A stretch of 6,726 nucleotides of DNA from Candidatus Uhrbacteria bacterium (GTDB lineage Bacteria > Patescibacteriota > Patescibacteriia > 2-12-FULL-60-25), in the NCBI GenBank assembly GCA_016866635.1, contig VGLT01000048.1:1-6726 (forward strand), given 5' to 3'. The notes under the pieces were generated by a model that made no database searches, was not told where the DNA came from, and worked only from the letters and a program-made list of their open reading frames with translations. The translations under genes and the position numbers were made by a program. This document shows, piece after piece, positions 1-6,240 of the stretch (within the stretch, counting starts at the first letter, position 1; each line of letters starts with the position of its first letter).

Positions 1-918
1 GGTTTCGAGGGAAACCGTATCCTGAGAAATCTTGATGATATGTCGCACCTTATCGAGTTCCTGTCCCATTTCTGCCGCGATTTCTTCTGGGAGCGGTTCG
101 CGTCCCAATTCCTGAATCAACTCACGTTCCACTTGCTGGAACTTATTGATCGTTTCCACCATGTGTACCGGAATACGAATCGTACGTGACTGATCGGCAA
201 GCGCGCGTGTGATCGCCTGACGAATCCACCACGTCGCGTAGGTCGAGAATTTGAATCCTTTACGATATTCAAATTTCTTGACCGCACGGAATAATCCAAT
301 ATTCCCCTCTTGAATCAAGTCGAGCAGTGAGAGTGACTTGCCCGTAAACTTTTTCGCAATAGAAACGACCAAGCGCAGGTTGGCCTCGATCAGCGTCTTC
401 TCTGCTTCCTTATCATTCTTCTCCTTACGTTTTGCCAGCGCTACTTCATCCTCACCGGTCAGCAAGGGAATTTTTCCAATTTCTCGCAAGTACATCTGGA
501 TTGAATCTGCCGTCAAATCAAATGGATCAACCTTGCCGCGTTTCTCATCGGTTGCGCTATGTAATTTTGTCATGGTCTCATGTCGCTCTTGCGTGCGACC
601 CAAGATCCCCTCTTTCTGCTCTACGATCCCAATGCCGGCGGTATCCAACCGATCAATAAAATTTTCAAATGCATCAATATAATCCTCCACATCCGTAAAG
701 GTGTAGAGAATTTCATTTTCTGTCACAAACCCGCGTGACCGTGCCTTATCAAACAATCGATCAATCGCCTCGGCTGGAACCGAGGTCTTTGTGTATATTA
801 CTCGTTCAACCTTTTTTTGCTTTACCTTTGGAACCAACTTTGTGGTTTTACCCTTCTTGATCGGCTTGCGCGTTGGATAAAACTTCTTTTTTATCTGCTT
901 CTTCAATTTTTTCGCCAT
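1..918 (-). CDS. rpoD: RNA polymerase primary sigma factor (sigma-70 family), N-terminal 306 residues; 3' end beyond window
   Basis: Primary sigma factor that directs core RNA polymerase to housekeeping promoters and melts the -10 element. An open frame of 306 codons runs from the ATG at 918 to the left edge with no stop. Residues 1-45 are a lysine-rich tail. Residues about 50-100 look like region 1.1 (ending GIGIVE), the mark of primary rather than alternative sigmas. Region 1.2 is about 138-165 (DSIQMYLREIGKIPLLT). Region 2 is about 175-240 and includes DLIQEGNIGLF (200-210) and KFSTYATWWIRQAITRAL (223-240), the melting and -10 recognition helix. Region 3.0 is RTIRIPVHM (245-253), and region 3.1 follows to the edge. 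Region 4 (-35 and flap contact) is outside the window, so completeness cannot be judged. It is the last visible gene of the operon, 15 bases after dnaG. The identification is certain; only the basic N-terminal extension is somewhat unusual. Confidence 0.97.
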   Translation of the reverse strand, partial: MAKKLKKQIKKKFYPTRKPIKKGKTTKLVPKVKQKKVERVIYTKTSVPAEAIDRLFDKARSRGFVTENEILYTFTDVEDYIDAFENFIDRLDTAGIGIVEQKEGILGRTQERHETMTKLHSATDEKRGKVDPFDLTADSIQMYLREIGKIPLLTGEDEVALAKRKEKNDKEAEKTLIEANLRLVVSIAKKFTGKSLSLLDLIQEGNIGLFRAVKKFEYRKGFKFSTYATWWIRQAITRALADQSRTIRIPVHMVETINKFQQVERELIQELGREPLPEEIAAEMGQELDKVRHIIKISQDTVSLET

Positions 919-938
919 ACAATCCTAAAAAAATTAGG
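919..938 (-). promoter_or_regulatory. dnaG-rpoD junction: rpoD ribosome-binding site inside a small hairpin
   Basis: Read on the minus strand, the end of dnaG and the gap form CCTAA, a five-T loop, then TTAGG (938-924), a perfect five-pair inverted repeat that includes the dnaG stop codon. The AGGA just before the rpoD ATG (spacing about 4) is the only ribosome-binding site visible, and most of it lies in the 3' arm. Seen directly: the repeat and the AGGA. Inferred: ribosomes finishing dnaG would open this weak, AU-rich stem and help rpoD initiation. It is too weak and lacks the GC stem needed to be a terminator. Confidence 0.4.
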
Positions 939-2697
939 TCAAACGCTTAAATGCCTCCAGTAGTTGCTGAATGCGCGCATCATCATGCGCCTCTTCAGCA
1001 AGCTTCATCTCTTGTTTGAGACGTTCGCGTTCGCGCACACGTCTCCCTTGTCGCAAACGTTCAACAAGGTGCGTATATTCACGCTCAATCTCGAGCGCGC
1101 TCATTCCTTCAAGCTCACGTTCGGCCACAAAGGCCAAGGTTTGAAAAAGGGTATACCCAGGGGTTACTGGGGTGATATCGAACTCTTTGCGATTATGATA
1201 CCCCTCCTTCAAATAAACGTAAAGACCCCCGAGCTCCAAGTCAGTAAAATCTTCTTGCAACAGCCATTGGTCCTTTGATGAAAACAACGTAGGCTGAGCG
1301 ATGAGACAGGCCAGGGCCTGACGTTCCAGCTCCTGGCTAGGTGTGATGGTTTGGGCGTTGGGCTTTAGGTTTTGTTCAGATTTTGAAGTTATTCCCTGGA
1401 TCTTGGTTCTTGGATCTTGGTTCTTGTATCCCGACAATAATTCTCTCACCGCCTCCTCCCCTACCCCCAAATCTCCTGCTAATTTTTTCAACCAATGATC
1501 CCGTTCAACCGGATCAGCAATTCGTTTTATTTCCGCAACAACATCTCGTGCAATCAATTTTTTCTGTTCAGGTTGATTGGCATCTGGTCGACGGAAGGCT
1601 TGTCGATAGATCCATTCCATAATACTGATAGATGACGAGATCGCCTGGGTCCACAATGTTAGATCTTTACGAACAGCTTCGTCCGGATCTTTTCCTGCTT
1701 CGGGTGGAAGCGTGATGATCCTGATAGAAAAATCCTGCTGACGTGCAAGATCAAGTCCTCGCAAAGTCGCGGCGTGTCCGGCCGCATCTTGATCAAAGGC
1801 GATCGCAAGCCTGGTCGTGAATCGCTTGAGCAATGCAAGCTGTTCAAACGTGAGAGCTGTTCCGCTGGTCGCAATGACATGGTTCACTCCAAATTGATGC
1901 GAAGCAATGACATCCATATTGCCCTCGACGATGACGGCCAAATCTTTTTGCCGAATTTCCCCCTTCGCTTTATCTAATCCATAAATCACATTTGATTTTT
2001 TGTAGATAGAAGTTTCTGGTGTGTTGATATATTTCGCTTCATTTTTGTCGTCGACGAGAATACGTGCGGTAAATCCAACAATATTCCCGTGAATGTCGGC
2101 GATCGGAAACATCAACCGTCCTCGAAAGCGATCATACACTCCCCCACCCTGCTTCGGGCTCACAAGACCCGCTCGCAACAACTCATCCGCATTCACTCCT
2201 TGTTTGATGAGCGCATCGGTCAAGGCTGACCATTCGTTTGGTGCGTAGCCAAGCTTGAATAGATCCGCGGTGAGATCATCGACTCCTCGTTTTTTTAAAT
2301 AGGCTCGAGCGATCTCAGCCGTTGGAGACGTGTTCAGTGTCGTCTGAAAAAATTTTGCGGCGAACGCACAGACTTCCTGTAAACGTTTTCGCTCGCTCGA
2401 CTTACCCTTATCAAATTCTGGAAGAATGACTCCTGTCTTTTGCGCAAGCAACTCAAGCACCTCACGAAAATCCATCCCTTCCATTTTTTCGACAAACGTA
2501 AAATGATCTCCGCCCTGATCACACCCAAAACAGTGCCAGGTCTGACGCGTGCGTGAGATGTAAAACGACGGAGTCTTTTCCTGATGAAACGGGCAGACAG
2601 CTTTAAAAGCCCCGCTCCCCGCAGGTTTGAGCGGAAGATATTCTTGGATAAGATCGACGATGTCTAACCGCGACTTGATCTCCTCGGGGGCATCCAT
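934..2697 (-). CDS. dnaG: DNA primase DnaG
   Basis: DNA-dependent RNA polymerase that makes the RNA primers for the lagging strand and works with the DnaB helicase at the replication fork. The 587-residue protein has all the expected parts. The N-terminal zinc ribbon uses C35, H38, C56 and C59 (CPFH and CFGC). The catalytic core contains RFRGRLMFPI (190-199) and YINTPETSIY (223-232). The TOPRIM metal site shows EGNMD (258-262), FDQD (301-304) and DPDE (337-340). A low-complexity linker at about 423-455 leads to a C-terminal helicase-interaction domain beginning near ELERQALACLI (456-466). Length is close to the usual 580-600. The ATG at 2697 places the zinc ribbon where the family has it. No Shine-Dalgarno sequence lies in the 13 bases after the uvrB stop, so translation is probably coupled to uvrB. 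The linker holds a 14-base tandem duplication. Confidence 0.98.
   Translation of the reverse strand: MDAPEEIKSRLDIVDLIQEYLPLKPAGSGAFKAVCPFHQEKTPSFYISRTRQTWHCFGCDQGGDHFTFVEKMEGMDFREVLELLAQKTGVILPEFDKGKSSERKRLQEVCAFAAKFFQTTLNTSPTAEIARAYLKKRGVDDLTADLFKLGYAPNEWSALTDALIKQGVNADELLRAGLVSPKQGGGVYDRFRGRLMFPIADIHGNIVGFTARILVDDKNEAKYINTPETSIYKKSNVIYGLDKAKGEIRQKDLAVIVEGNMDVIASHQFGVNHVIATSGTALTFEQLALLKRFTTRLAIAFDQDAAGHAATLRGLDLARQQDFSIRIITLPPEAGKDPDEAVRKDLTLWTQAISSSISIMEWIYRQAFRRPDANQPEQKKLIARDVVAEIKRIADPVERDHWLKKLAGDLGVGEEAVRELLSGYKNQDPRTKIQGITSKSEQNLKPNAQTITPSQELERQALACLIAQPTLFSSKDQWLLQEDFTDLELGGLYVYLKEGYHNRKEFDITPVTPGYTLFQTLAFVAERELEGMSALEIEREYTHLVERLRQGRRVRERERLKQEMKLAEEAHDDARIQQLLEAFKRLT
1397..1426. 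repeat. 14-base direct tandem duplication inside the dnaG linker
   Basis: On the plus strand the unit GGATCTTGGTTCTT occurs twice without a mismatch (1398-1411 and 1412-1425), and the period extends one base on each side. Because 14 is not a multiple of three, the copies are read in different frames and encode KNQDP and then RTKIQ (residues about 425-434). The reading frame of dnaG is maintained overall. It falls in the linker between the TOPRIM core and the C-terminal domain, where length and sequence are tolerated. Confidence 0.9.
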
Positions 2698-2710
2698 GGT
2701 GAGAGCTTAT

Positions 2711-4780
2711 CTATCTTGTTCTCCCATGTCGAGGTGGGCGCTTCGACTTTGGCTTTGCTGATTTGGCAGCCACATCTTTTGCTCGCTTCTTCATCTCGTC
2801 CGTTAACACAGCGATCTCATCACGCAAAATGGCCGCCAATTCAAATTCCAAATTCAACGCCGCTTCCTTCATCTCCTTTTCCTTTTGCTTCTTCACGGTT
2901 TCGAGATCATGCGTCTCAGCATTCAACTCAAGTTTGAGAATTTCTTTCACGTCTTTTGTCGTGGTTGATAACCCCAGCGTCTCTCGCAGATCCTGCATCG
3001 CTTTGATAATCGTCTTCGGAGTGATCCCGTGTTTTTTGTTGTAATCAATTTGCTTTTGTCGACGACGGTTCGTCTCTTCAATCGCACGCTTCATCGACCC
3101 TGTCATGGTGTCGGCGTAAAGAAGAACCTGTCCTTTAACATTACGCGCGGCACGACCGATAGTTTGAATCAACGACGTTTCTGATCGTAGAAATCCTTCT
3201 TTATCCGCATCCATAATCGCCACCAAGGAAACCTCTGGAAGATCTAACCCCTCACGCAACAAATTGACCCCAACGATAATATCGTACGTTCCTTTACGAA
3301 ACTCAGACAAAATTTCCATGCGTTCCACGGTTTGAATATCGCTATGAAGATAGCGGACCTTGAATGCTTTTTCCTGCAAATATCCAGTAAGATCTTCTGC
3401 CATCTTCTTTGTCAGCGTTGTGATGAGAATACGCTCATGACGCTCAAGAACCTCTGGAATGCGAGAGAGGAGATCGTCGACCTGGCCCTTGTATTCTTTT
3501 TTTGGAGTGATCGGTTGCACAATCACTTCAGGATCGACCAAACCGGTTGGACGAATAATCTGTTCGACGATCTGCGTTGAGTGTTTCATCTCATATGCGC
3601 CTGGCGTTGCGGAGACGAAAATCGCCTGTTTCATCTTTTGTTCCAATTCGTTGAATCGGAGTGGACGGTTGTCCGCTGCGGAAGGTAAACGAAACCCATA
3701 CTCGATCAGCGTCTCTTTGCGAGACTTATCCCCTTCGGACATCCCTCCCAGTTGTGGAACGGTCACGTGCGACTCATCTATCACCAGCAGAAAATCTTTT
3801 GGAAAGTATGCAAACAATGTGTCTGGCGGCTCACCAGGTTTTCGACCAGAGAGTGGACGAGAATAATTTTCAATTCCATTGCAATATCCAAGATTCTCGA
3901 TCATTTCGAGATCAAACTGTGTACGACGTTCGAGTCGCTCTGCTTCGAGTAATTTTCCTTGTTTCTCAAATTTCTCGAGTTGGTCTTTCAGTTCTTGTCG
4001 AATCTCTTTCATCGCTCGCACGCGCTCAGGACCAAGAGTAATAAAATGTTTTGCTGGAAACACCCAGATATCTTCTTGTGCGCGTTTTACTGTTCGCGTG
4101 ACCGGATCTGTTTGTTCGATATGCTCGACGGTTCCGCCTGGCGCCTCGATCCGATACACCACCTCCTCATTCGCTGGCATAATTTCCAACACTTCTCCAC
4201 GTGCACGAAACGTTCCACGCGTCACATCGCTATTTGTCCGTGTAAACTGCATGTCGATCAAGCGTTGCAGAATACCCGTACGCTCCATGTCATCACCACG
4301 TTTCACATGCAATACCGTTTCTTCATACGCTGCTGGCGCCCCTAAACCATAGATACACGACACCGTCGCAACGATGAGCACATCTTTCCGCGTCAAAATC
4401 GCCTGCGTTGCGGAATGTCTCAAACGATCAATCTCCTCATTGATCTGCGCCTCTTTTTCGATGTACGTATCTGATCGCGCGATATATGCCTCCGGTTGAT
4501 AGTAATCGTAATAAGAAACAAAATATTCAACGGCATTCTCCGGAAAAAATTGCCGGAACTCGTTGCACAACTGTGCCGCAAGCGTTTTATTATGTGCGAT
4601 GACGAGTGTGGGTTTCTGAATCTTGTCGACCACATTCGCAATCGTGAAGGTCTTTCCCGTCCCGGTTGCACCGAGGAGGGTCTGAAAACGATCTCCTCGC
4701 TGAACGCCCTTTGTGAGTAATGCAATCGCTTCCGGCTGATCACCGGATGGAGCGTAGGGGGAATGGAGACGAAAATGCAT
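2711..4780 (-). CDS. uvrB: UvrABC excinuclease subunit B (nucleotide excision repair)
   Basis: Damage-verifying helicase-like subunit of the UvrABC excinuclease. It is loaded on DNA by UvrA, clamps one strand and recruits UvrC for incision. The 689-residue protein is complete (E. coli UvrB has 673). Seen in order: Walker A GATGTGKT (37-44); the beta-hairpin that inserts between strands, YYDYYQPEAY (90-99); SCIYGLG (141-147); Walker B DESH (335-338); SATPG (390-394); HSD (479-481); VGVNLLREGLDLPEV (503-517); motif VI QTIGRAARN (539-547); and a C-terminal UVR domain at about 627-662 that binds UvrC. A basic tail (KPKSKRPPRHGRTR) ends the protein. The ATG at 4780 gives the family N-terminus and has a good ribosome-binding site. 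It starts 6 bases after the upstream membrane gene and ends 13 bases before dnaG, so all are probably on one transcript. Confidence 0.98.
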   Translation of the reverse strand: MHFRLHSPYAPSGDQPEAIALLTKGVQRGDRFQTLLGATGTGKTFTIANVVDKIQKPTLVIAHNKTLAAQLCNEFRQFFPENAVEYFVSYYDYYQPEAYIARSDTYIEKEAQINEEIDRLRHSATQAILTRKDVLIVATVSCIYGLGAPAAYEETVLHVKRGDDMERTGILQRLIDMQFTRTNSDVTRGTFRARGEVLEIMPANEEVVYRIEAPGGTVEHIEQTDPVTRTVKRAQEDIWVFPAKHFITLGPERVRAMKEIRQELKDQLEKFEKQGKLLEAERLERRTQFDLEMIENLGYCNGIENYSRPLSGRKPGEPPDTLFAYFPKDFLLVIDESHVTVPQLGGMSEGDKSRKETLIEYGFRLPSAADNRPLRFNELEQKMKQAIFVSATPGAYEMKHSTQIVEQIIRPTGLVDPEVIVQPITPKKEYKGQVDDLLSRIPEVLERHERILITTLTKKMAEDLTGYLQEKAFKVRYLHSDIQTVERMEILSEFRKGTYDIIVGVNLLREGLDLPEVSLVAIMDADKEGFLRSETSLIQTIGRAARNVKGQVLLYADTMTGSMKRAIEETNRRRQKQIDYNKKHGITPKTIIKAMQDLRETLGLSTTTKDVKEILKLELNAETHDLETVKKQKEKEMKEAALNLEFELAAILRDEIAVLTDEMKKRAKDVAAKSAKPKSKRPPRHGRTR

Positions 4781-4792
4781 ATCACCTCACCT
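4781..4792 (-). promoter_or_regulatory. uvrB ribosome-binding site overlapping the upstream stop codon
   Basis: Upstream of the uvrB ATG the minus strand reads AAGGTGAGGTGAT. The first AAGGTG has ideal spacing of about 7 bases, and a second AGGTG sits closer. The TGA stop of the preceding membrane-protein gene (4787-4789) lies within this stretch. Terminating ribosomes would therefore occupy the uvrB initiation site, which fits translational coupling. The overlap is seen; the coupling is inferred. Confidence 0.65.
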
Positions 4793-5179
4793 TGCCGTTT
4801 TCTTTAATTCCAACACATACATCATCTCTCCCACCAACACAAATAACAATCCATAATATAATGTAATCAAGGTGGCGACTTGGACGCGTTGGACTTCTTT
4901 AGCTTCTCTGGTCCATGCGATCATGTTTCCTTGATCATCGCGAATCATGCAGCAATAATTTTCCGGATGGAGCACAGGAAATCGCTCACGTAAATGTAAA
5001 TCCAAATTCCAGAGAGCGTCGTAAACCACAGGAGGAACAAAAAGATCTGCCACGGCACGCATATTCCCTTGATCACCTTTTTGGGCACTGTAGCGGAAAT
5101 CGGCGGCAAGCCAACCAAAACAAATTCCCAGTAAGGTGAGAAAAGCAAGACGAATTGCTCTATTCTTTAAGATCTTCAT
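4787..5179 (-). CDS. Small membrane protein of unknown function, first gene of the uvrB-dnaG-rpoD block
   Basis: I do not recognise this 130-residue protein. A basic N-terminus (KILKNRAIR) is followed by a hydrophobic helix at about 11-28, a polar segment of about 70 residues, a second hydrophobic helix at about 101-125 and a basic end (LKKTAR). By the positive-inside rule both ends would be cytoplasmic and the loop extracytoplasmic. The loop carries an adjacent cysteine pair (C76, C77) and two copies of DQGNM (36-40 and 82-86). There is no lipobox. The first helix could also be an uncleaved signal anchor. The ATG at 5179 has GGTGGAAG about 9-12 bases upstream, an acceptable ribosome-binding site. 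The gene is real on the evidence of this site, membrane-like composition and tight junction with uvrB. No function can be inferred beyond co-transcription with housekeeping genes. Confidence 0.8.
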   Translation of the reverse strand: MKILKNRAIRLAFLTLLGICFGWLAADFRYSAQKGDQGNMRAVADLFVPPVVYDALWNLDLHLRERFPVLHPENYCCMIRDDQGNMIAWTREAKEVQRVQVATLITLYYGLLFVLVGEMMYVLELKKTAR

Positions 5180-5218
5180 CTCTTGATTCTTCCACCTTTT
5201 TCCTATACCGTCTACCCC
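5180..5218. promoter_or_regulatory. Divergent promoter region between the operon and dus
   Basis: This short gap carries TATA at 5204-5207, which can serve as a -10 core in either direction: TATACC on the plus strand (5204-5209) and TATAGG on the minus strand (5207-5202). Plus-strand TTGATT (5183-5188) could be a -35 element with a short 15-base spacer and would place the transcript start at about 5216, close to the GTG at 5219. On the minus strand the transcript would start near 5195, just ahead of or within the ribosome-binding site of the membrane gene. No good minus-strand -35 is visible at 16-18 bases. This is an inference from sequence only, and the true operon promoter could lie further upstream inside dus. 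Confidence 0.35.
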
Positions 5219-6172
5219 GTGCTCAACTGGAAAACCCTCCCAAAACCCATTGTGGCCTTGGCCCCCATGGCGGACATGAGCGATCTGCCATTTTGTTTGA
5301 TTTGTAAGGAATTGGGAACGCCACTCATGTTTCGCGAAATGGTATCGAGCGAGGCGATCGTTCGTTTAAACCCCAAGACACTGAAGATGGCGTCATTTGA
5401 TGAACGTGAACGTCCCCTCGTCCAACAAATCTTTGGATCAGATCCCCAGGTGATGGCGGAAGCAGCTCGGATCATTGAAGAACGTTTTCATCCGGATGCC
5501 ATCGACATCAACATGGGTTGTCCCGTCTATAATATCGTTTCCAATTTTAACGGGGCCTTTTTAATTAAAGAACCACAACGTGCGCGTGCAATCATTCAAG
5601 CAATGAAAAAGGCCGTGACAGTTCCTGTGAGCGTAAAGACTCGTCTTGGTTGGAGTCAGGACACAGACTGTCTTGAATTCGTAAAAGTAGTAGAAGATGC
5701 CGGGGCTGATCTCATCTCCATTCATGGTCGCACCAAAGAACAAGGCTACAGCGGAAAAGCAAATTGGGAACGCGTGGGTGAGGCGCGTCGCCAGGTGCCA
5801 AATACGCCGGTCCTCGTCAATGGCGATATCACCACACCGGAATTAGCAAAAGAAGCGCTGGCAATATCCGGCGCTGATGGCGTGTTGATCGGCCGAGGCG
5901 GTTTAGGAAATCCCTGGAACTTTTATCGGATCTTGCGGGCGCTCACGACTCATCAAGACATTCCTGAACCAACGATAGAAGAACGTATGCGCGTGATTCG
6001 CGAACACGCGAAATTGCAAGTGCAACATTATGGTGAACATGGATTGATCAAATTGCGAAAACATTTGCCGTGGTATTTTAAGGGATTTTCTGGATGGAAA
6101 GATATTCGATCAGACCTTGTCAGAATATCAACAACGCAAGAGCTTGATAACGTATTGGAAAGAATAAAATAA
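5219..6172 (+). CDS. dus: tRNA-dihydrouridine synthase (Dus family)
   Basis: FMN-dependent enzyme that reduces uridines of the tRNA D-loop to dihydrouridine with NADPH. Numbering from the GTG start (317 residues): TIM-barrel entry LAPMAD (14-19); the catalytic cysteine C101 in NMGCP, which protonates the uridine; VKTRLGW with K140; HGRT with H169 and R171; VNGDI (200-204); phosphate-binding GRGGLGNPW (225-233); and a C-terminal helical tRNA-binding domain with LRKHLPWYFKG (279-289), most like DusB-type enzymes. The frame is open back to a stop at 5168-5170. Possible starts are TTG at 5183 (12 more residues) or GTG at 5219. Neither has a ribosome-binding site. I prefer GTG because the protein then begins MLNWKTLPKPI, as family members typically do, and leaves room for promoters. 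Two small oddities: CPVYN in place of the commoner CPxxK, and GRGGLGNPW where GRGAxGNPW is usual. Confidence 0.95.
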   Translation: MLNWKTLPKPIVALAPMADMSDLPFCLICKELGTPLMFREMVSSEAIVRLNPKTLKMASFDERERPLVQQIFGSDPQVMAEAARIIEERFHPDAIDINMGCPVYNIVSNFNGAFLIKEPQRARAIIQAMKKAVTVPVSVKTRLGWSQDTDCLEFVKVVEDAGADLISIHGRTKEQGYSGKANWERVGEARRQVPNTPVLVNGDITTPELAKEALAISGADGVLIGRGGLGNPWNFYRILRALTTHQDIPEPTIEERMRVIREHAKLQVQHYGEHGLIKLRKHLPWYFKGFSGWKDIRSDLVRISTTQELDNVLERIK

Positions 6173-6202
6173 AAAAAACCAGCCCGAGGAAGATCGGGCC
6201 GG
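6165..6202 (-). terminator. Intrinsic terminator for the convergent minus-strand gene, overlapping the dus stop
   Basis: GCCCGA (6182-6187) pairs perfectly with TCGGGC (6194-6199) across a six-base loop, and after one mismatch CC/GG (6179-6180 with 6201-6202) extends the stem. On the minus strand the stem is followed at once by eight T (6178-6171), then ATTTTATT, a classical intrinsic terminator. On the plus strand no T-run follows, so it should act mainly on the minus-strand gene. The U-tract template overlaps the dus TAA at 6170-6172. Confidence 0.85.
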
Positions 6203-6204
6203 TC

Positions 6205-6228
6205 GCTCGCGAGCCGCGCGAACAGCGG
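6205..6228. repeat. GC-rich palindromes in the 3' region between the convergent genes
   Basis: GCTCGCGAGC (6205-6214) is a perfect ten-base palindrome. It is followed by a possible weak stem CCGC (6214-6217) with GCGG (6225-6228). With the terminator hairpin beside it, this makes a strikingly GC-rich stretch between 6179 and 6228. It would lie in the 3' untranslated part of the minus-strand transcript. On the plus strand GCGG is followed only by GTTTAGG, a poor terminator tail for dus. Function unknown. Confidence 0.5.
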
Positions 6229-6240
6229 GTTTAGGGAAGG

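Noticed and set aside
338..682. Plus-strand open frame of 114 codons opposite rpoD
   Set aside because: It is antisense to the conserved sigma regions 1.1 to 2, has Ser/Phe-rich composition typical of shadow frames and no ribosome-binding site.
924..938. Possible terminator between dnaG and rpoD
   Set aside because: The stem is five AU-rich pairs and the T-run lies in the loop rather than after the stem, so it cannot act as an intrinsic terminator.
1397..1426. CRISPR-like or insertion-sequence repeat
   Set aside because: There are only two short adjacent copies with no spacer, no inverted ends and no transposase nearby; the stretch is part of the dnaG coding frame.
3459..4352. Long plus-strand open frames of 135, 126, 128 and 157 codons opposite uvrB
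   Set aside because: They are low-complexity, Ser/Arg/Cys-rich frames antisense to a fully conserved uvrB and show no family motifs.
4945..5148. Hydrophobic minus-strand frame of 67 codons that could look like a separate membrane protein
   Set aside because: It lies wholly inside the 130-codon membrane gene in another frame; the longer gene has the better start and the coupled junction with uvrB.
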